From assembly GCA_025024175.1 (NCBI GenBank), contig QCXZ01000041.1, forward strand, positions 4,831,786-4,895,785: a DNA stretch of 64,000 nt, read 5' to 3'. The notes below the pieces were generated by a model. That model saw only the letters and a list, made by a program, of their open reading frames with translations. It did no database searches and was not told the origin of the DNA. Each line of letters opens with the position of its first letter. Positions within the stretch are counted from its first letter, which is position 1. The position numbers and the translations under genes are program-made. Positions 33,425 through 44,907 of this stretch are shown one piece after another. The stretch is from Rhyzopertha dominica (Eukaryota > Arthropoda > Insecta > Coleoptera > Bostrichidae).

Positions 33425-34012
33425 GAGAAGGTTAGAAGAGAATAGCTTAGTCAGAATATAGAATGGAAGTATATACCTCCAAAAGCTCCACATATATTTT
33501 AAAAGATAGTGCACCACAACCAGATGTGTACACAGTAATAAATAGCAGACCACTAACATATGCGTCATCAGATCATAGAGATATTGAAAGCTTAACATCG
33601 AAATATTTTTTCATTGGGACATCGAGTATATTAAAGCTACCAGGAATTTTTGATCAAACCATAAACTTTCGCAATCAATGGAGATTAGCTCAACAACTAG
33701 CAGAGAGATTCTGAAATCGATGGATAAAAGAATACTTAACAGCTTTTATTACAAGATCAAAATGGTTAGAAGAAACAAGAAATCTGCATGTGGATGAAAT
33801 TGTTGCTGTTATGGCCAACCAGTTGCCAAGAAATAATTGGCCTTTGGGTAAAGTGATACCCACAGAAGAAGGGCCTAATGGAAAAGTTCGACTAGTTCAA
33901 GAACCAATGAACAAATGAAGTCAGGCATCTACAAGAGACCTATGACAAAAATTAATCCTGTCCAATTTTTGGAGACAAGTTTCGAAGACTTGTGAACTCA
34001 AGGGGGAGAAAA
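33425..34012 (+). pseudogene. BEL/Pao retrotransposon pol C-terminal fragment
   Basis: Remains of the end of a BEL/Pao polyprotein (integrase C-terminus plus the conserved DUF5641 region) on the plus strand. It starts with a short WKYIPP-APH segment, has an internal deletion, then NSRPLTY, a degenerate LTPNHF-like motif, and a QW...RW-type block with one stop, ending in a KINPVQFLE-type block after a frameshift. A polypurine tract (AAGGGGGAGAAAA, 33999-34012) follows immediately, so this is the true 3' end of the internal region. Gag, protease, RT and most of the integrase are absent. The copy is defective. Confidence 0.75.
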
Positions 34013-34190
34013 TGTTGAGAAAGTATTAGAAAAATGGATGTAGCCATGAATTGAATTTGTGTTTCAGACATTAAAAGGTTATAATAAATAGTATATTCAA
34101 ATAGAAGTTTTTCTGAATAAAGTTAATATATTTTTATATAATTATAAAATTTGTTTAGCAATTCTACGACGTTTTGTAAGAGGCAACTCA
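34013..34190 (+). repeat. Probable BEL/Pao 3' LTR remnant
   Basis: Starts TGTTGAG directly after the polypurine tract and contains AATAAAG-type signals. It appears to end near the right TIR of the enclosing element (GGCAACTCA). The partner LTR is not in the window, so the right boundary is estimated. Confidence 0.5.
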
Positions 34191-34261
34191 GACCGCTGTT
34201 GTGCCAGTTAGCAGCAGGTAATAAAGGATTCGGCCGCTTATGCATCGATTTTAGACCGATA

Positions 34262-35415
34262 TAAAAATACCTAAAAATACCTAAAACCAAATGATCGGAA
34301 GATAGAGGAAACCATGGATCTGGTCCGTTTATTCCAATCCAGAAATTGGAGAAAAATTCATTTAAATAAATTGCTCGTCTTGTTGCATTAGGGTCAGTAT
34401 GGAGTGATACTAGGTGATTGTACTGTAGAATAATATACCATTATGGGCCATATTTAATCCTTACTCTAATGTTGCAGTAGAATGGCAACATGTTTTTAAA
34501 ACATGGGAAGCCCATAGCAAAATAAATAAAAAGTATTATAGAAAAAGACTCCATGTGCAGATGAAGAATTTTTCATTACTATGTGCCTAAATGGTTTATA
34601 AAAACCAACATTCAAGCATTAAAGTAAGGTATATGTTGTCAATCTGAGGTCAAGTTTCTATTCTTATATCATTCATTTTTCCGTGACACAATTCAGATGG
34701 TTTTTTGTTTCATTTTTCTTAGTTTTGGTTTGATTATCTCATTCCTTTTTTCTTATAATAAACAAGTTTTTGCCAACAATTTACCTACTCATGTTATTTA
34801 ATGCAGATACAATATATGTCTGCAGTATCCGGAATCTGGCCTTATATCCTGTGATGGTTTATAGTGAAGTATAGTGTTATCTGATGTGAAAAAGAAATTA
34901 TTTCTGTACTTCTGACATACAAAATTAAAACATATGCATTTCAAACAAGATAATCGTTTGAATGTTTTTTGCTTCAAGTGTTTTATCAGATAGCTCTGAC
35001 GATCATTATATATATGGAAGTGTTCCCAACATGTGAGTTCAGAAAAATAAATATATGGGTATATAATAATATTTACTTTCACATATTGTTTTCGAGTACC
35101 TTGGGCCATTGTGAAATTCTTACAAGTAAATTATTACCTTACGAATATATGTACACACCTTGAAACTTTTAATACAACTGTAATTTGGCATAACTGGAGT
35201 AGTTGATTTTAAAATACATTACTACATGTTCTTGTTAGTGCTTCGGTCTCGCCAAGATGAGACAAATTAAGCTTAAAAATTGATGTGAAACCACGAATAT
35301 TAAATTTTTATCACCAAATATTGATGTCAGCATAAAATGATGAAAACTGGTTTACATTTAAAAAGCGCTCTGAATATTTAGTGTGAAAATAACGACAATT
35401 TGGTCGAATTAAGGA
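34262..35415. other. AT-rich stretch without recognised gene
   Basis: ORFs up to about 100 codons on the minus strand (35109-34798) are not recognised. No terminal repeats identified. Confidence 0.35.
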
Positions 35416-35418
35416 TAA

Positions 35419-36400
35419 ATGAAAATAACTGGACTTTCATTGGGGAAATTCCTTTTCAAACAGGTTTCCACTGTGCTGGGCGGTGATAAATATACATTAC
35501 CATTGGTAATTATGCTTTTCAATATGCTAGTCGATAGCATTGAAAAGCAAGCAATGGGGCTGGATACGAAAGAGAATAGAAATAAAATAGATGAATTGTT
35601 TATAACAGCATTTCAGTACGGAAAAACAAAAATGCTTAAACATTACGGCAAGACAAGCTGAACATACTGTGCTAGCCTGATGTTGGATCCAAGGCACAAG
35701 CTTGAAACGTTTGAGAAGTCTTTATGATGTAGCAGAAAATTAACTTGAGGGGNGGGGGGNGGCAAAGTACAAACACAAGAAAAACTAGGAATAGGTGTGA
35801 CTTAAATTTTGTGTAATTTGCTGAAATGTTTATTATAAACAAACCAATACCTAGTTTGCAACCTTGCACTTATATTATCAAAATAATTTAGTTCCTGGGT
35901 GAGGGCAATTGCTCCTCTGCCCCTCCTTGGTTACGCCACTTTGGGGTAGGGAAATGAAGGCATAGTCTACAAACATTTCTCAAAATTTTAGAAGCTTACT
36001 TTGAAGCCGAAGAAGAAAGTTATGCTGCGGGTATACAGGAACATTCTGCAAAAGCAAATGATAAAGAATGTGACTCTGATGAACATGAATACCTTAATTT
36101 TGATATATATTATGGAGGAGCTTCGGTGTTCGTGGGAAACACAATTTGAAGCGTATGCAAGTTCTCCAAGAGTCGAAAAAGATGCGAACATATTATCGTG
36201 GTTAAAGCTACATGAAAGTAGTTATTCTGTTATGCCCAAAATGGCTTAAGATATCTTCAGTATAATAGCAAACGTCAGTTCCGGCAGAGAGGTTATTTTC
36301 GAAAGCATGTTTAGTAATAAGGAAACACTGGAATAGTTTGAATAAAGTCTCGGCCAGAAGTTTGCTGTATTTAAATTCTTGGCTCACGAGTGACCTTACA
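35419..36400 (+). pseudogene. hAT transposase C-terminal part, interrupted
   Basis: The plus strand encodes LPLVIMLFNMLVDSIEKQAM (35500-35560), then after a stop ASLMLDPRHKLETFEKSL (to about 35725), a stretch usual before the hAT dimerisation domain. A nested MITE-like segment (35733-35940) follows. Coding resumes at about 35980 (LEAYFEAEEESYAAG), then SSPRVEKDANILSWLKLHES (about 36150-36210) and, in a shifted frame, SVPAERLFSKACLVIRK (36275-36330) and ARSLLYLNSW. These are the conserved hAT C-terminal dimerisation motifs. The N-terminal BED finger and catalytic core are missing. Stops and frameshifts are present. Confidence 0.75.
35733..35940. mobile_element. hAT-type MITE nested in the hAT pseudogene
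   Basis: The right end reads CCCCTCCTTGGTTACGCCACT, a common hAT terminus in reverse (AGTGGCGTAACC). The left end (AACTTGAGGGG with G-runs and two undetermined bases) matches it loosely. It separates two parts of the hAT coding region. The 8-bp duplication could not be identified. Confidence 0.5.
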
Positions 36401-36810
36401 AAAAGGATACATTTTTAAATTCTAAGCCCTAGAGTACTTTTAAACACATATACAGTCGTTGATTTGTAAAGACTACATAAAATGTTTCAAATGTCTGCTA
36501 AAATCAACGTTTTGCTTCTGCTCATTATTTTTATCGTGATTTGTTAAAATCTTTTCTTTTGGAACGATTGTAGGAGGATTTAAACCAGAGGAACACGAAA
36601 GTTCTACGTAAATTTATTATATTTAGAGAATTTATATTTTTAGTCTGTTTTACTTCAAATACCTCTACAGTACCTAATAAAATGTTTCGGAAGGTTTTGG
36701 TACTGACTTTTGTACTTACACAAGAACATTTTTCCTTGTTTGCAACATTTCAAGGGATTCTACAGCTCTACAGATTCAATCGAGACTGGGTTCAGTCGAA
36801 TATTTTGTAT

Positions 36811-36845
36811 GGTATCGGTCTCGGTATCGAGACGAGACCGATACC
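36811..36845. repeat. Perfect 13-bp-arm hairpin
   Basis: GGTATCGGTCTCG and CGAGACCGATACC around a 9-base loop. No T-tract or coding context explains it. It may be part of a degenerate transposon end. Confidence 0.6.
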
Positions 36846-36879
36846 TGTCGCTCTTGTCACGGGTCTTATTCACGCATAC

Positions 36880-37570
36880 CATCAATTTTGAGCGCTTTTT
36901 TGCCTCCACCGCAAAAAACTTGTCGCTTGAAATGGTGTCCGGATGACCTGAACCGAGAGGGAGAGCGGAACTTCATCTACTTCAGTAACTATAACATCAA
37001 CCTTGTCCGCTATAGAAACAATGCATGCGCAACGTTTTCTTCCACAACACTGTGCTGCGTTCCGACACTCATAAACAAACTGTATAAGATAACATTACTG
37101 CTATAACTAATATTTCCTGTCGAACAACGACGAACGAACAAAATATTGACCCCGGCGCATCCACCATTTTAGCTATAGCCTTATGAATGGTATATCCGCT
37201 AGTAACATCTTCGACGCCCACACCATTACAAATAATTTTCATACAGTAGGTTGCGTTTGTACTTGTACCGCTACATTTTTCACTCGCTACAAGCAGCACT
37301 TGTTACGTTAAGCGTAATTCAAGTATAAACGCGTAACGTAACAAGCCCCTTTTGCTTCTACCGGGGCGCAAACGGTGGAACACAACATGGAAAATAATTG
37401 AATTACATCATCATTACGTGGGCCATTTGCGCTTAATTAAGGTCTATTGTTCGAGCTCTGTAAAAATTATACGCGAAATTTTTCCTTGGCCCGTGTTCTC
37501 TGCTTTAATTTCAGATATTATTCGTGCCCTTTGAAATGGGTCGTTACGTATAAAATTTCTCCCTTCGCGG
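36880..37570. promoter_or_regulatory. CpG-bearing single-copy island
   Basis: About 700 bases richer in GC than its surroundings, with TCATCATTACGTGGGCCA and GCTTAATTAAGG (about 37395-37440). No protein recognised in overlapping short ORFs on both strands. Candidate conserved non-coding element. Confidence 0.3.
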
Positions 37571-40095
37571 AAATCAAAAGGGTAGGAAAGATTGCAGTAT
37601 ATTAAGTAATTACTTTATGATCGATAATCAATCTATTTTATTGATGCTTTTCTGGCTGCATAGGTCACAGAATATTAAGAAAGAAATGGATCCACATATA
37701 TTTAATATTAAAACCAAACACACACAGCTAGCTTCTAATTCCAATAAATTCTATTTAAAACAACTTAATTGCAAAATATTATTTTACATCTTTTGTTCTT
37801 GGTAAAAGAGCATTATAATACTTAATAGCTAGATCTATGGTTTTATATAAACAAGATCTGTTCTAAGTTACTTCGACATTCCAAAATGAAGACACCTATA
37901 GTTTTCAATATTCTAAGAGATTTAAATTCACTCGGCAAGCATGCCTTTATTAAGCAGATATTACATATTATTCCTATATATTTATGTTGCAATAGTAAGC
38001 AAAAAGCTCGTTATATATTCACTCCGTTTACAGTTTATTGCGAAAAGCTATTAGGAAAAAGAAAGAGGACTAGCTCATTTCATAAGATCTTCACCTTTTC
38101 TTTGCAAGAAAACGCGTTGGATTATTATTGAAGAAAGACGTGTCCCCGTAATACTAACATGTATATGAAAAACACAGCCACTAGGGACTTTTTTTTGCCC
38201 AGTACACTCTAGTCTATACGGGTTTTTCCTAGCCAAGGTATTTTACATCCAACTTACAATTTGGTGTCATAAATATTTACTCCCTTAGTAATTAATGCTA
38301 GGCTAAAATTAGGTATTTTCTATATTTTTGAATGTTATACTAGTATATATTAAGGGTTTGCGCTTACCTTCATCGTGAAATAATATAAATTCTCACACTC
38401 TAAAAAGATAGAAAGAAATATGAAAATTACTAAACAGAGGTCGTCATATTTCAAAAACTTAAAGCGATGTAAAGATTTTTGTTCTTCATAAACGGTGGTG
38501 AAAGTTAGAAGAAATTTAGCGACTGAAGATTTTATGCCAAGTATCGAAATAAAACTTCTACTATGCAGGTGAAGTATTCTGTGCTAAAGACAATGCTGAA
38601 ATTGAGAAGAAATATTGATATTAGCAAGTACTCCAATTTTTTGGCCTTCACCAAACGAAAACATAGATAAATGGAGAATGTGTATGAATTTCTAAACAAA
38701 GCTCCTGGTGAAATACTCGTATTTATGATTAAAGATGTATAACATTAGAAACGGGAAAGACAAAGTTTGCAAAATTTTTTTCATTAAAAGTTCGTTCAAT
38801 AATGGAATCGATTTTCCATATATGTAAAAATAACATGGCTTTGAGAAAAGTTAATACAAACCATTTAAACTCTTTTTTGTCAAGTACTCCATAATAATAA
38901 AAAGGAAATTTCTAAATATTTTTTTAATTGAAACAAGAAATGACAGCAATAACTAATAATTCTCTAATTTCTACTTTTGTTGTTTAGCCCAGTATGAGTT
39001 TTCGCGCTCTTTTTCCAATACCAAAGATCGACGTGAAAATTTTTTAGTGCAGAATATTCAAGTACTTCGAAAATATGCTTTATTAGTCGTTTACTTAATA
39101 TTAATAATTTCTTACATGTTTATTTCAAATAAAAATTGGCTTTCTTCTAGCAGACATTTTTAAAACTTAATCCCTAGGGCTTAAAAAGTTATTTCTTTCC
39201 CTATAAAAAATATTACCTCAAACCATTTAATCCTGGAAATGCAAAAACTTTATTTTGACAGAAAAAATCCTCACATTTACCGTTTTTAAATAGAAAAAAT
39301 GTTATATATGCACATGTTTAAAATGTATTTGAAAAATTCCAAAGTGCTCGTGTACAATCTTATAATCGGAAATCAAAATAAACATGTCAAAAGTAAGCAC
39401 GAGTTTTTTTCGAAAACGGTGTAAGATAAAATAGAACTACACTGCTAACTACACTTAAAACAGTTGTTTAGTTTTTAATATCTTTGTTTAAATATGAATA
39501 TTCTGAATATTAAGATATTCTTTCAAATGTTCCACCAGTAAATATAGAATTAAATTCTCTTTGATTCCTTTTTAACTATTAGTAGCTACTTTACTTAACT
39601 GTAAACTGTTTGAGTATTTCTAATATACCTATAATGATACGAAATGTAAATGGCAAAGAGAATCACGAAACATAAAAAAATAATACTTAACGTTTGAAAT
39701 AAAATTTAAAACTTCCAAAGCACATAAAACTAGGACCAAATTGATTTACTGCTTGAAACATTTCTATGAACTGTTTGTAATAAAATAAAAAAAAACATTC
39801 CCATTTCGTGTTTCAGGTTTTCTTTCGAACTATAGTCCCTTAAATAAAACATAGAAACAAAAGATGGCTTAAAAGACAAATCTGTCAAGAATGAATGAAA
39901 TGCTGATATACTAAATTTATTCACGAAACCTTTAGTAGAATTGTTTACAGAAGGCGAAGAACGCTTAACAAATGTTTTTCAAACATATGTACAAACAGAT
40001 AAGTAACTATAGTTGTAAAGAAAATTTACAATGACAAACAATAACAATCCTATTGATCACTATTTAAAGCTACCGCGCTGTCCATTATTTGTTTC
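37571..40095. other. Long AT-rich stretch without recognised gene
   Basis: No ORF above about 80 codons, no recognisable transposon proteins, terminal repeats or RNA genes. It may be old decayed repeat sequence. Confidence 0.4.
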
Positions 40096-40103
40096 GCATT
40101 CTC

Positions 40104-40345
40104 TTACAAGAGACGTAACGCCTTCTGTGGTAGCACTTTAATTAATTTCCCATGTAAAGAACCAGAGGTTATTGAACACGCTGCAGCAGATTTTTGGTAT
40201 TCTCTGCAACAGTAGCATATACCTCTGATTTTATTGTGCCCCTGATAAAAATCCAATAAAGTTAGGTCGGAAGATCGCGGAGGAAACAGTAGAGTTCCTC
40301 TGAGCTCGTGTACTGTGGGTAGAAGCTTTTCATAAAAGTACGATC
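40104..40345 (-). pseudogene. Mariner-type transposase fragment (third catalytic region)
   Basis: The minus strand reads FPPRSSDLTLLDF (about 40300-40255), then in a shifted frame IKSEVYATVAENTKNLLQR. This corresponds to the SPDLTPLDFFLWG...K..VY segment of the DD41D-type copies at 2800-5600 and 55823-57908. Nothing upstream of the third Asp is clear. Confidence 0.55.
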
Positions 40346-40409
40346 CATGTAAATTCAGTGGAGAATCCAAATTCTGGTGGTAAATAAAATGCCGGATCTG
40401 AAGCTTCAT

Positions 40410-41185
40410 AATTCAAACCAAATTATGTTACAGAATGTATCGTTTTATTCCGCGTAAGTAGAAACCATGTCATTTATAGGTGTAAACTTGTAATCGTGTC
40501 ACTTATACTTCTTTAAAATTCTTTTTATCGACAAAATTAAAAAGCTAACTCCGTACTGTCATCTTTTATAGAAGCTCAAGGATAAGCTTCAAAATAGGCT
40601 TCATTTCCTTCATCAGACGTCACAGGGCGAATCCTTTAAGTTTTTGTCTTAACAGGACCAAACGGCAAAAAGTTTTTACGTTCTGGACCTTCTGCTAACA
40701 ATTCTTCTACATTTGTCATGAAAGTAAATAAATTTATAATATCAGAGTTCGAATTGTTCATTATTATGACTTTTTCAAACACACAATCAGCTATGTTCAA
40801 CAGAGGTGACGCTTATCGGTGTTAGTTTGATAGATTTGTTTTGTTTCCGTTAATAACTCCCCTTTTTGCTTTTGTTATAAAATTAAGAATTAAATGTTTC
40901 TGGAGTGGGCAAAAAACACCCCTTATTTTTTCTAACAACAAATTATACGCACAACATCAGTAAGATCTTTATTGTACGTTTCATCATTAGACGAGAAATG
41001 AAACGTAATTAACTACGATATACTATTAAGGTGTAACCTGTGGTGACTAAAGAACATCAGCAATTGATTAACCAATTTTTCTGTTGGAATAAACTAAATG
41101 AATATCTCGTTAAAACCTCTCCCGAAGGTAACTTGAATAAATCACTACCAAAGCAGACATTATTTACAATTTAACGCGTACTTCC
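40410..41185. other. AT-rich stretch without recognised gene
   Basis: No coding similarity or repeat structure recognised. Confidence 0.35.
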
Positions 41186-41189
41186 GCAA

Positions 41190-41600
41190 GTTAAGAACCA
41201 TTACCGATGCATCGCACCGAGAGAGGCAGTTTATGATCTTTGCCAATTAACCAACCCCAGCCGTGGTCCTCTAATGGACCCGGTAGGCTGAGGTCCTCAA
41301 TAATGCACAACCTATCGACCAAGTCACCGTAACGTTATTAATTGTAAGTTAATTACGACCCTTGCTTAGCCCGAGGGATGTTCGACGTAATTATTCACCT
41401 GGAGGAACTAAAGACGCACTGTGTAATCACGAAGTCGCAATTCTGCATTGCGAGTGGTTTTAATTAATCGTGTCTCCCAAGCGAAATTCCGTTTCAGACG
41501 CCGTTGATGTGATGTGACACGTAATTAAGGTATTTTTACGTTTTCCTTGTGTAACTTGCACGCAACGCAACAGCGGGATGCATCCAACGGATGAATGGGA
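41190..41600. promoter_or_regulatory. Single-copy island with clustered TAATTA sites
   Basis: GC-richer than its flanks yet dotted with homeodomain-type sites: ATTAATTG (about 41337), TTAATTAC (about 41349), GTAATTATT (about 41387), TTTAATTAATCG (about 41459) and CGTAATTAAGG (about 41520). No convincing coding frame. The pattern suggests an enhancer; conservation and activity are untested. Confidence 0.35.
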
Positions 41601-42240
41601 TCAGATCGCGCAGATCCTTGCACGTGAGATACAAATGGAGCAGCTAATGGTGTTATATAAAATCCTTGCGACGCTTTTCCTTACGAAAGCTAGATTTTTA
41701 CAATCTGTAGGTGTACATCTGCAGAGCAAAATATTTAAACGGACACATTCACTTACTGAAAGCTTTTAATTTTTCATGTCACTTTCCTGTCCCAAAACAC
41801 ATAATCAATAAATTGTTTCCTTGGCTAACTGTCCTAATATGTTGTTTAAATGCCAAATCAACGAATCAAAATGGAAAAAAAAAGATTATTCTGGTACATT
41901 AAGCAAACATATATTATCTACAATAGTTAAAATTTGAAAAAATACTGTTGAGATCAAATCACAAATAAATTTCTAATTACATATTTGGATAAATTTTACT
42001 GTCCTTTGCCCTATTCCAGGACATTCTATAATGCCTAAAGACCGTTGCTTTGCACTGATAGATAAAGAACATCTTAAAGCAAAAGGTAGATAATCCAGAT
42101 TACTACGCAAATCTTGTATGTAATCTAGATCTGATAATCCATTGAGATCGTATTTGCTCACAAAAAAAGACTACAATTACGGATCTTTTTCAATAAAGTA
42201 TGTTATTACAGACACCTTTACGTGGATGAAATAAAACGGA
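41601..42240. other. AT-rich stretch without recognised gene
   Basis: Short ORFs only; nothing recognised. Confidence 0.35.
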
Positions 42241-42494
42241 AAGATACGAGTTGGGTCCCACTAAGTCCCTGTGTACCTGCTAGCTAGAAAAGGTTCTATG
42301 TGAGTTGGGTCCCACTGATTCCTGGAACTGTTTAATCCCAATAAAGCAATTACAGAGGATATTATTTTCCCCAAAATCCCTTCTTCCTAATATTTTGTCA
42401 TTCATTGGTGTATAATTTAACCGCCCATTTATAAAATTTGCAATATTTGGGTTACGACAGATAACGCATAAATTTTAGTTTCATTTGTGAAGTA

Positions 42495-42734
42495 GTGTTC
42501 AGAACAATGTCAAGTTTCAGTTGTGAAGTAAGTGAAAAAGGCAAAGAACTTATTGTTTTAAATAAGTTCAAGTTCGGCTTTCACAAGTATATAAACAAGA
42601 AAACCGTGAAAAGGTGGACTTTTCCTCTTTCGGCTTTTAATGCTGTAATCAGTGTAAAAAAACCAATGAATATTGTTTTGCTCGCGATTGCTAAACAATT
42701 GAAAAAACACGAAATTTATTCAAAATTTCAATAG
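42495..42734 (+). CDS. FLYWCH-type zinc-finger-like ORF
   Basis: A 79-codon ORF; the better start may be the second Met at 42507 (MSSFSCEVSEKGKELIVLNK). Residues 10-55 follow the FLYWCH pattern: SEKGKELIVLNKFKF, then FHKYINKKTVKRWTFP, where FLYWCH domains normally have W-x-C. The Trp is kept but the following Cys position is Phe, so zinc binding is doubtful. FLYWCH domains bind DNA and in insects are frequent in Mutator-like transposons and in host proteins related to them. This ORF lies inside an element with inverted GAGTTGGGTCCCA repeats. It may be a remnant of the element's own gene or a captured exon. It is followed by a stop; no catalytic domain is visible downstream. Confidence 0.45.
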   Translation: MFRTMSSFSCEVSEKGKELIVLNKFKFGFHKYINKKTVKRWTFPLSAFNAVISVKKPMNIVLLAIAKQLKKHEIYSKFQ

Positions 42735-43430
42735 CATGAAATCATAAAAAAACATCATACAACGCTTAAAAGTTTTTTTAGAATTTAGTAACAGTAGACA
42801 ATATCTATTAAGTGACCTATGCTGTGTGTTTTGAAATATGAATCTTCATTACTTTTGAATATTATATCTCAGACCATACGTATGGGTTTATCGCAGTATC
42901 CAGAAAAAAAAGTTTTATTGATTTCTGCTGAAAAATGGATTTTGTTATTTAAAAATATCTAGAAAACATTTAAATGTACAAGTTAATCAAATATCGCATG
43001 AAAACTCAAAAATTGGGATGTCTGAGCGTTTTTGCTTAAAATTCACCTGTATTTTTTTACTGAATAAGTTCCATAATTTTGAGTCATCTTGTATAAACTA
43101 CTCTAGCCATCCGAATATATTTTTATTTATTAATGAATTGCTAAATTACAGGTAGACACTTACATAAAGATGAGGAGTGCATTAAAGTGCAAGAAATTGT
43201 ATTCAACAAATACCTTGGATAAACAAAAGTATTTGCAAAAACAAATTGATAATTTAAGGAAAAATTTAATAACAAAATTTGAATTTGTAAAACAGGTATC
43301 TTATCATGTTCGAATTTCAAAATAATTGTATTTCTACATGTTGTACTGTTATTATGTATAAAAGTTTTTCAATATACCTATACTTATTTATGTGTACGCT
43401 TTGACGATCTTTAATTTATGTGGAATACTA

Positions 43431-43585
43431 GGGGCCCGGTTGCAAAACGCGGATCACTTTGACTCCATTGTTATCCTCGGAAAAACTGTGGCAACAACCA
43501 ATAAGAACGTCTAAAATTTGTGGTTACCATGGTTTGATCCGAGGTTAAACCGCGATCAAATTGATTTGCGTTTGTGGAACAGCCC
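43431..43585. mobile_element. 155-bp MITE flanked by TA
   Basis: Starts GGGGCCCGGTTGCAAAACG and ends as the imperfect reverse complement (GTTTGTGGAACAGCCC), with GGATCA/TGATCC repeated inside. TA lies on both sides (43429-43430 and 43586-43587). GGGCCxGTTGCA-type ends are seen in common insect MITEs. It sits inside the IR/DR element. Confidence 0.65.
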
Positions 43586-43714
43586 TACGTATTACTGAAT
43601 TTATAAGACAATCATTTTTATGACACTACGGCTTACTGGGACCCAACTCGCCTATGTTTGGGACCCAACTCACATTGCAGAGTATACCTGCATCGGCTGG
43701 GACCCAATTCGCCT

Positions 43715-44905
43715 ACTCCCAATAAAACATCTATATTTGGTACCTCAAAATATCGATCCGTTTTGGTTTATAGAGTAAAAAATTTTGAATAAGATATGCA
43801 ATAGATGGAGACTATGGCAGTTTGTATAAAATTATTCCAAATCTAGCCTACTACAAATCTTTGAAAATCAAAGTAGAGAACATAAGTAAGTTAGTTTCTT
43901 TGATCTATGGATTCATATATTTAAATAATGCTATTTTATTTACTATTGTGTTGTGTTTAAGATGTATAAGTTTATTTTGTATTTTGCTTATTACTGTTTT
44001 AGAAAGAATTACTTTCTATGATGATAAGTATATTTTTATTAATAAATTGAATCACTATTTTTTTGGGTCTTGTACTTCTAAATTATACACGATATAATCT
44101 GGTGGTAACGTTTTGTGATTTATTATCACTTTCTCAAGCATCACATTGTGTAGGTAGGTTGGTTTCTAAGTTTCTCTCCCAAATTCTCTTACCTTGAATT
44201 ACTTATTTCAGATGTTCTAATTTCTAATAAGCATTTGTGTAATGTACCGAATAACAATGTCATAAAAAATGTCACTTAGGAAATTATTTCATGTACCACT
44301 TCACTTGTACTGATAAAAGCGGTTACCTTGCAAAAGTTTTCAGTACTTTTGTAATATTACTGAAAGTTTTTGACGTTGAAAGGACTGCGCTTAACTTGCA
44401 ATGTTAAAAAAAAACTCTTGAAACGTCAGTTAATGTTATGTTCCTTTTTAAAATATTTAATTTTCTTAATGACATAGGGCACTACGTTACGACTTGTTTA
44501 AAAGAAAGTATGAAAAAAACAAAAACTGATAGTTTGCTATACTAACAAAATATTTGTTAATATCTATAAAGGCACATAACTTCTAAATTCTACAATCAAT
44601 CTAAACAAAATCGCCGACCCAAGATTCATCAATCTGCTCAAATATGTAGGTCCATCGCTGATATAAGCAACTGAAAAAAAATGTGGGAAATCTCAGCCCC
44701 CCTTGGTCTACCCAAACCCACAATGGACTTACCACCCACCGCCAGACCCTAATCTACATATTTTAGAGGGTCCTATTGAGACGAGCCCCTTGAAAAACCG
44801 GTCACCTTGAGAAAAAACGGATTCGACCGTTAGAACTTCGGCCCAGATGATCAGGTGCTTTATTCAGCTGAAGGGTACCTGCTGAGAGGTCTCGCGACAG
44901 GTAAG
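43715..44905. other. Stretch without recognised gene
   Basis: AT-rich apart from a GC-richer patch at about 44620-44900. ORF 43822-44097 (plus) is hydrophobic but unrecognised and in AT-biased sequence. Confidence 0.35.
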
Positions 44906-44907
44906 TT

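Larger units (their letters stand above)
33339..34257. mobile_element. TIR element (IR/DR-like) enclosing a BEL/Pao fragment
   Basis: Imperfect inverted repeats of about 68 bp lie at 33339-33406 and 34188-34257. They share AAAATCGAYGCAKAAGCGGCC-type sequence (two or more GCATAAGCGGCC repeats per end) and TTATTACCTG. An additional TATAAGTGGCC and GCATAAGCGGCC lie just outside on the left. Between them is the 3' end of a BEL/Pao element. The end repeats resemble, but are not the same as, the CATAAGAGTTCGGCC repeats of the Tc1-like element 1.2 kb to the left, so a related Tc1-type family is likely. Confidence 0.6.
42248..43710. mobile_element. IR/DR-type element with GAGTTGGGTCCCA repeats and FLYWCH-like ORF
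   Basis: GAGTTGGGTCCCA occurs at 42248-42260 and 42302-42314. Its reverse complement TGGGACCCAACTC occurs at 43637-43649 and 43659-43671, with a one-base variant at 43698-43710. All repeats at one end point the same way and the two ends are inverted to each other, as in IR/DR transposons. Inside are a FLYWCH-like ORF (42495-42734), a coiled-coil-like coding block (about 43170-43300) ending at a CAG/GTATC donor-like site, and a 155-bp MITE. No transposase was recognised. The outer boundaries are approximate. Confidence 0.6.
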
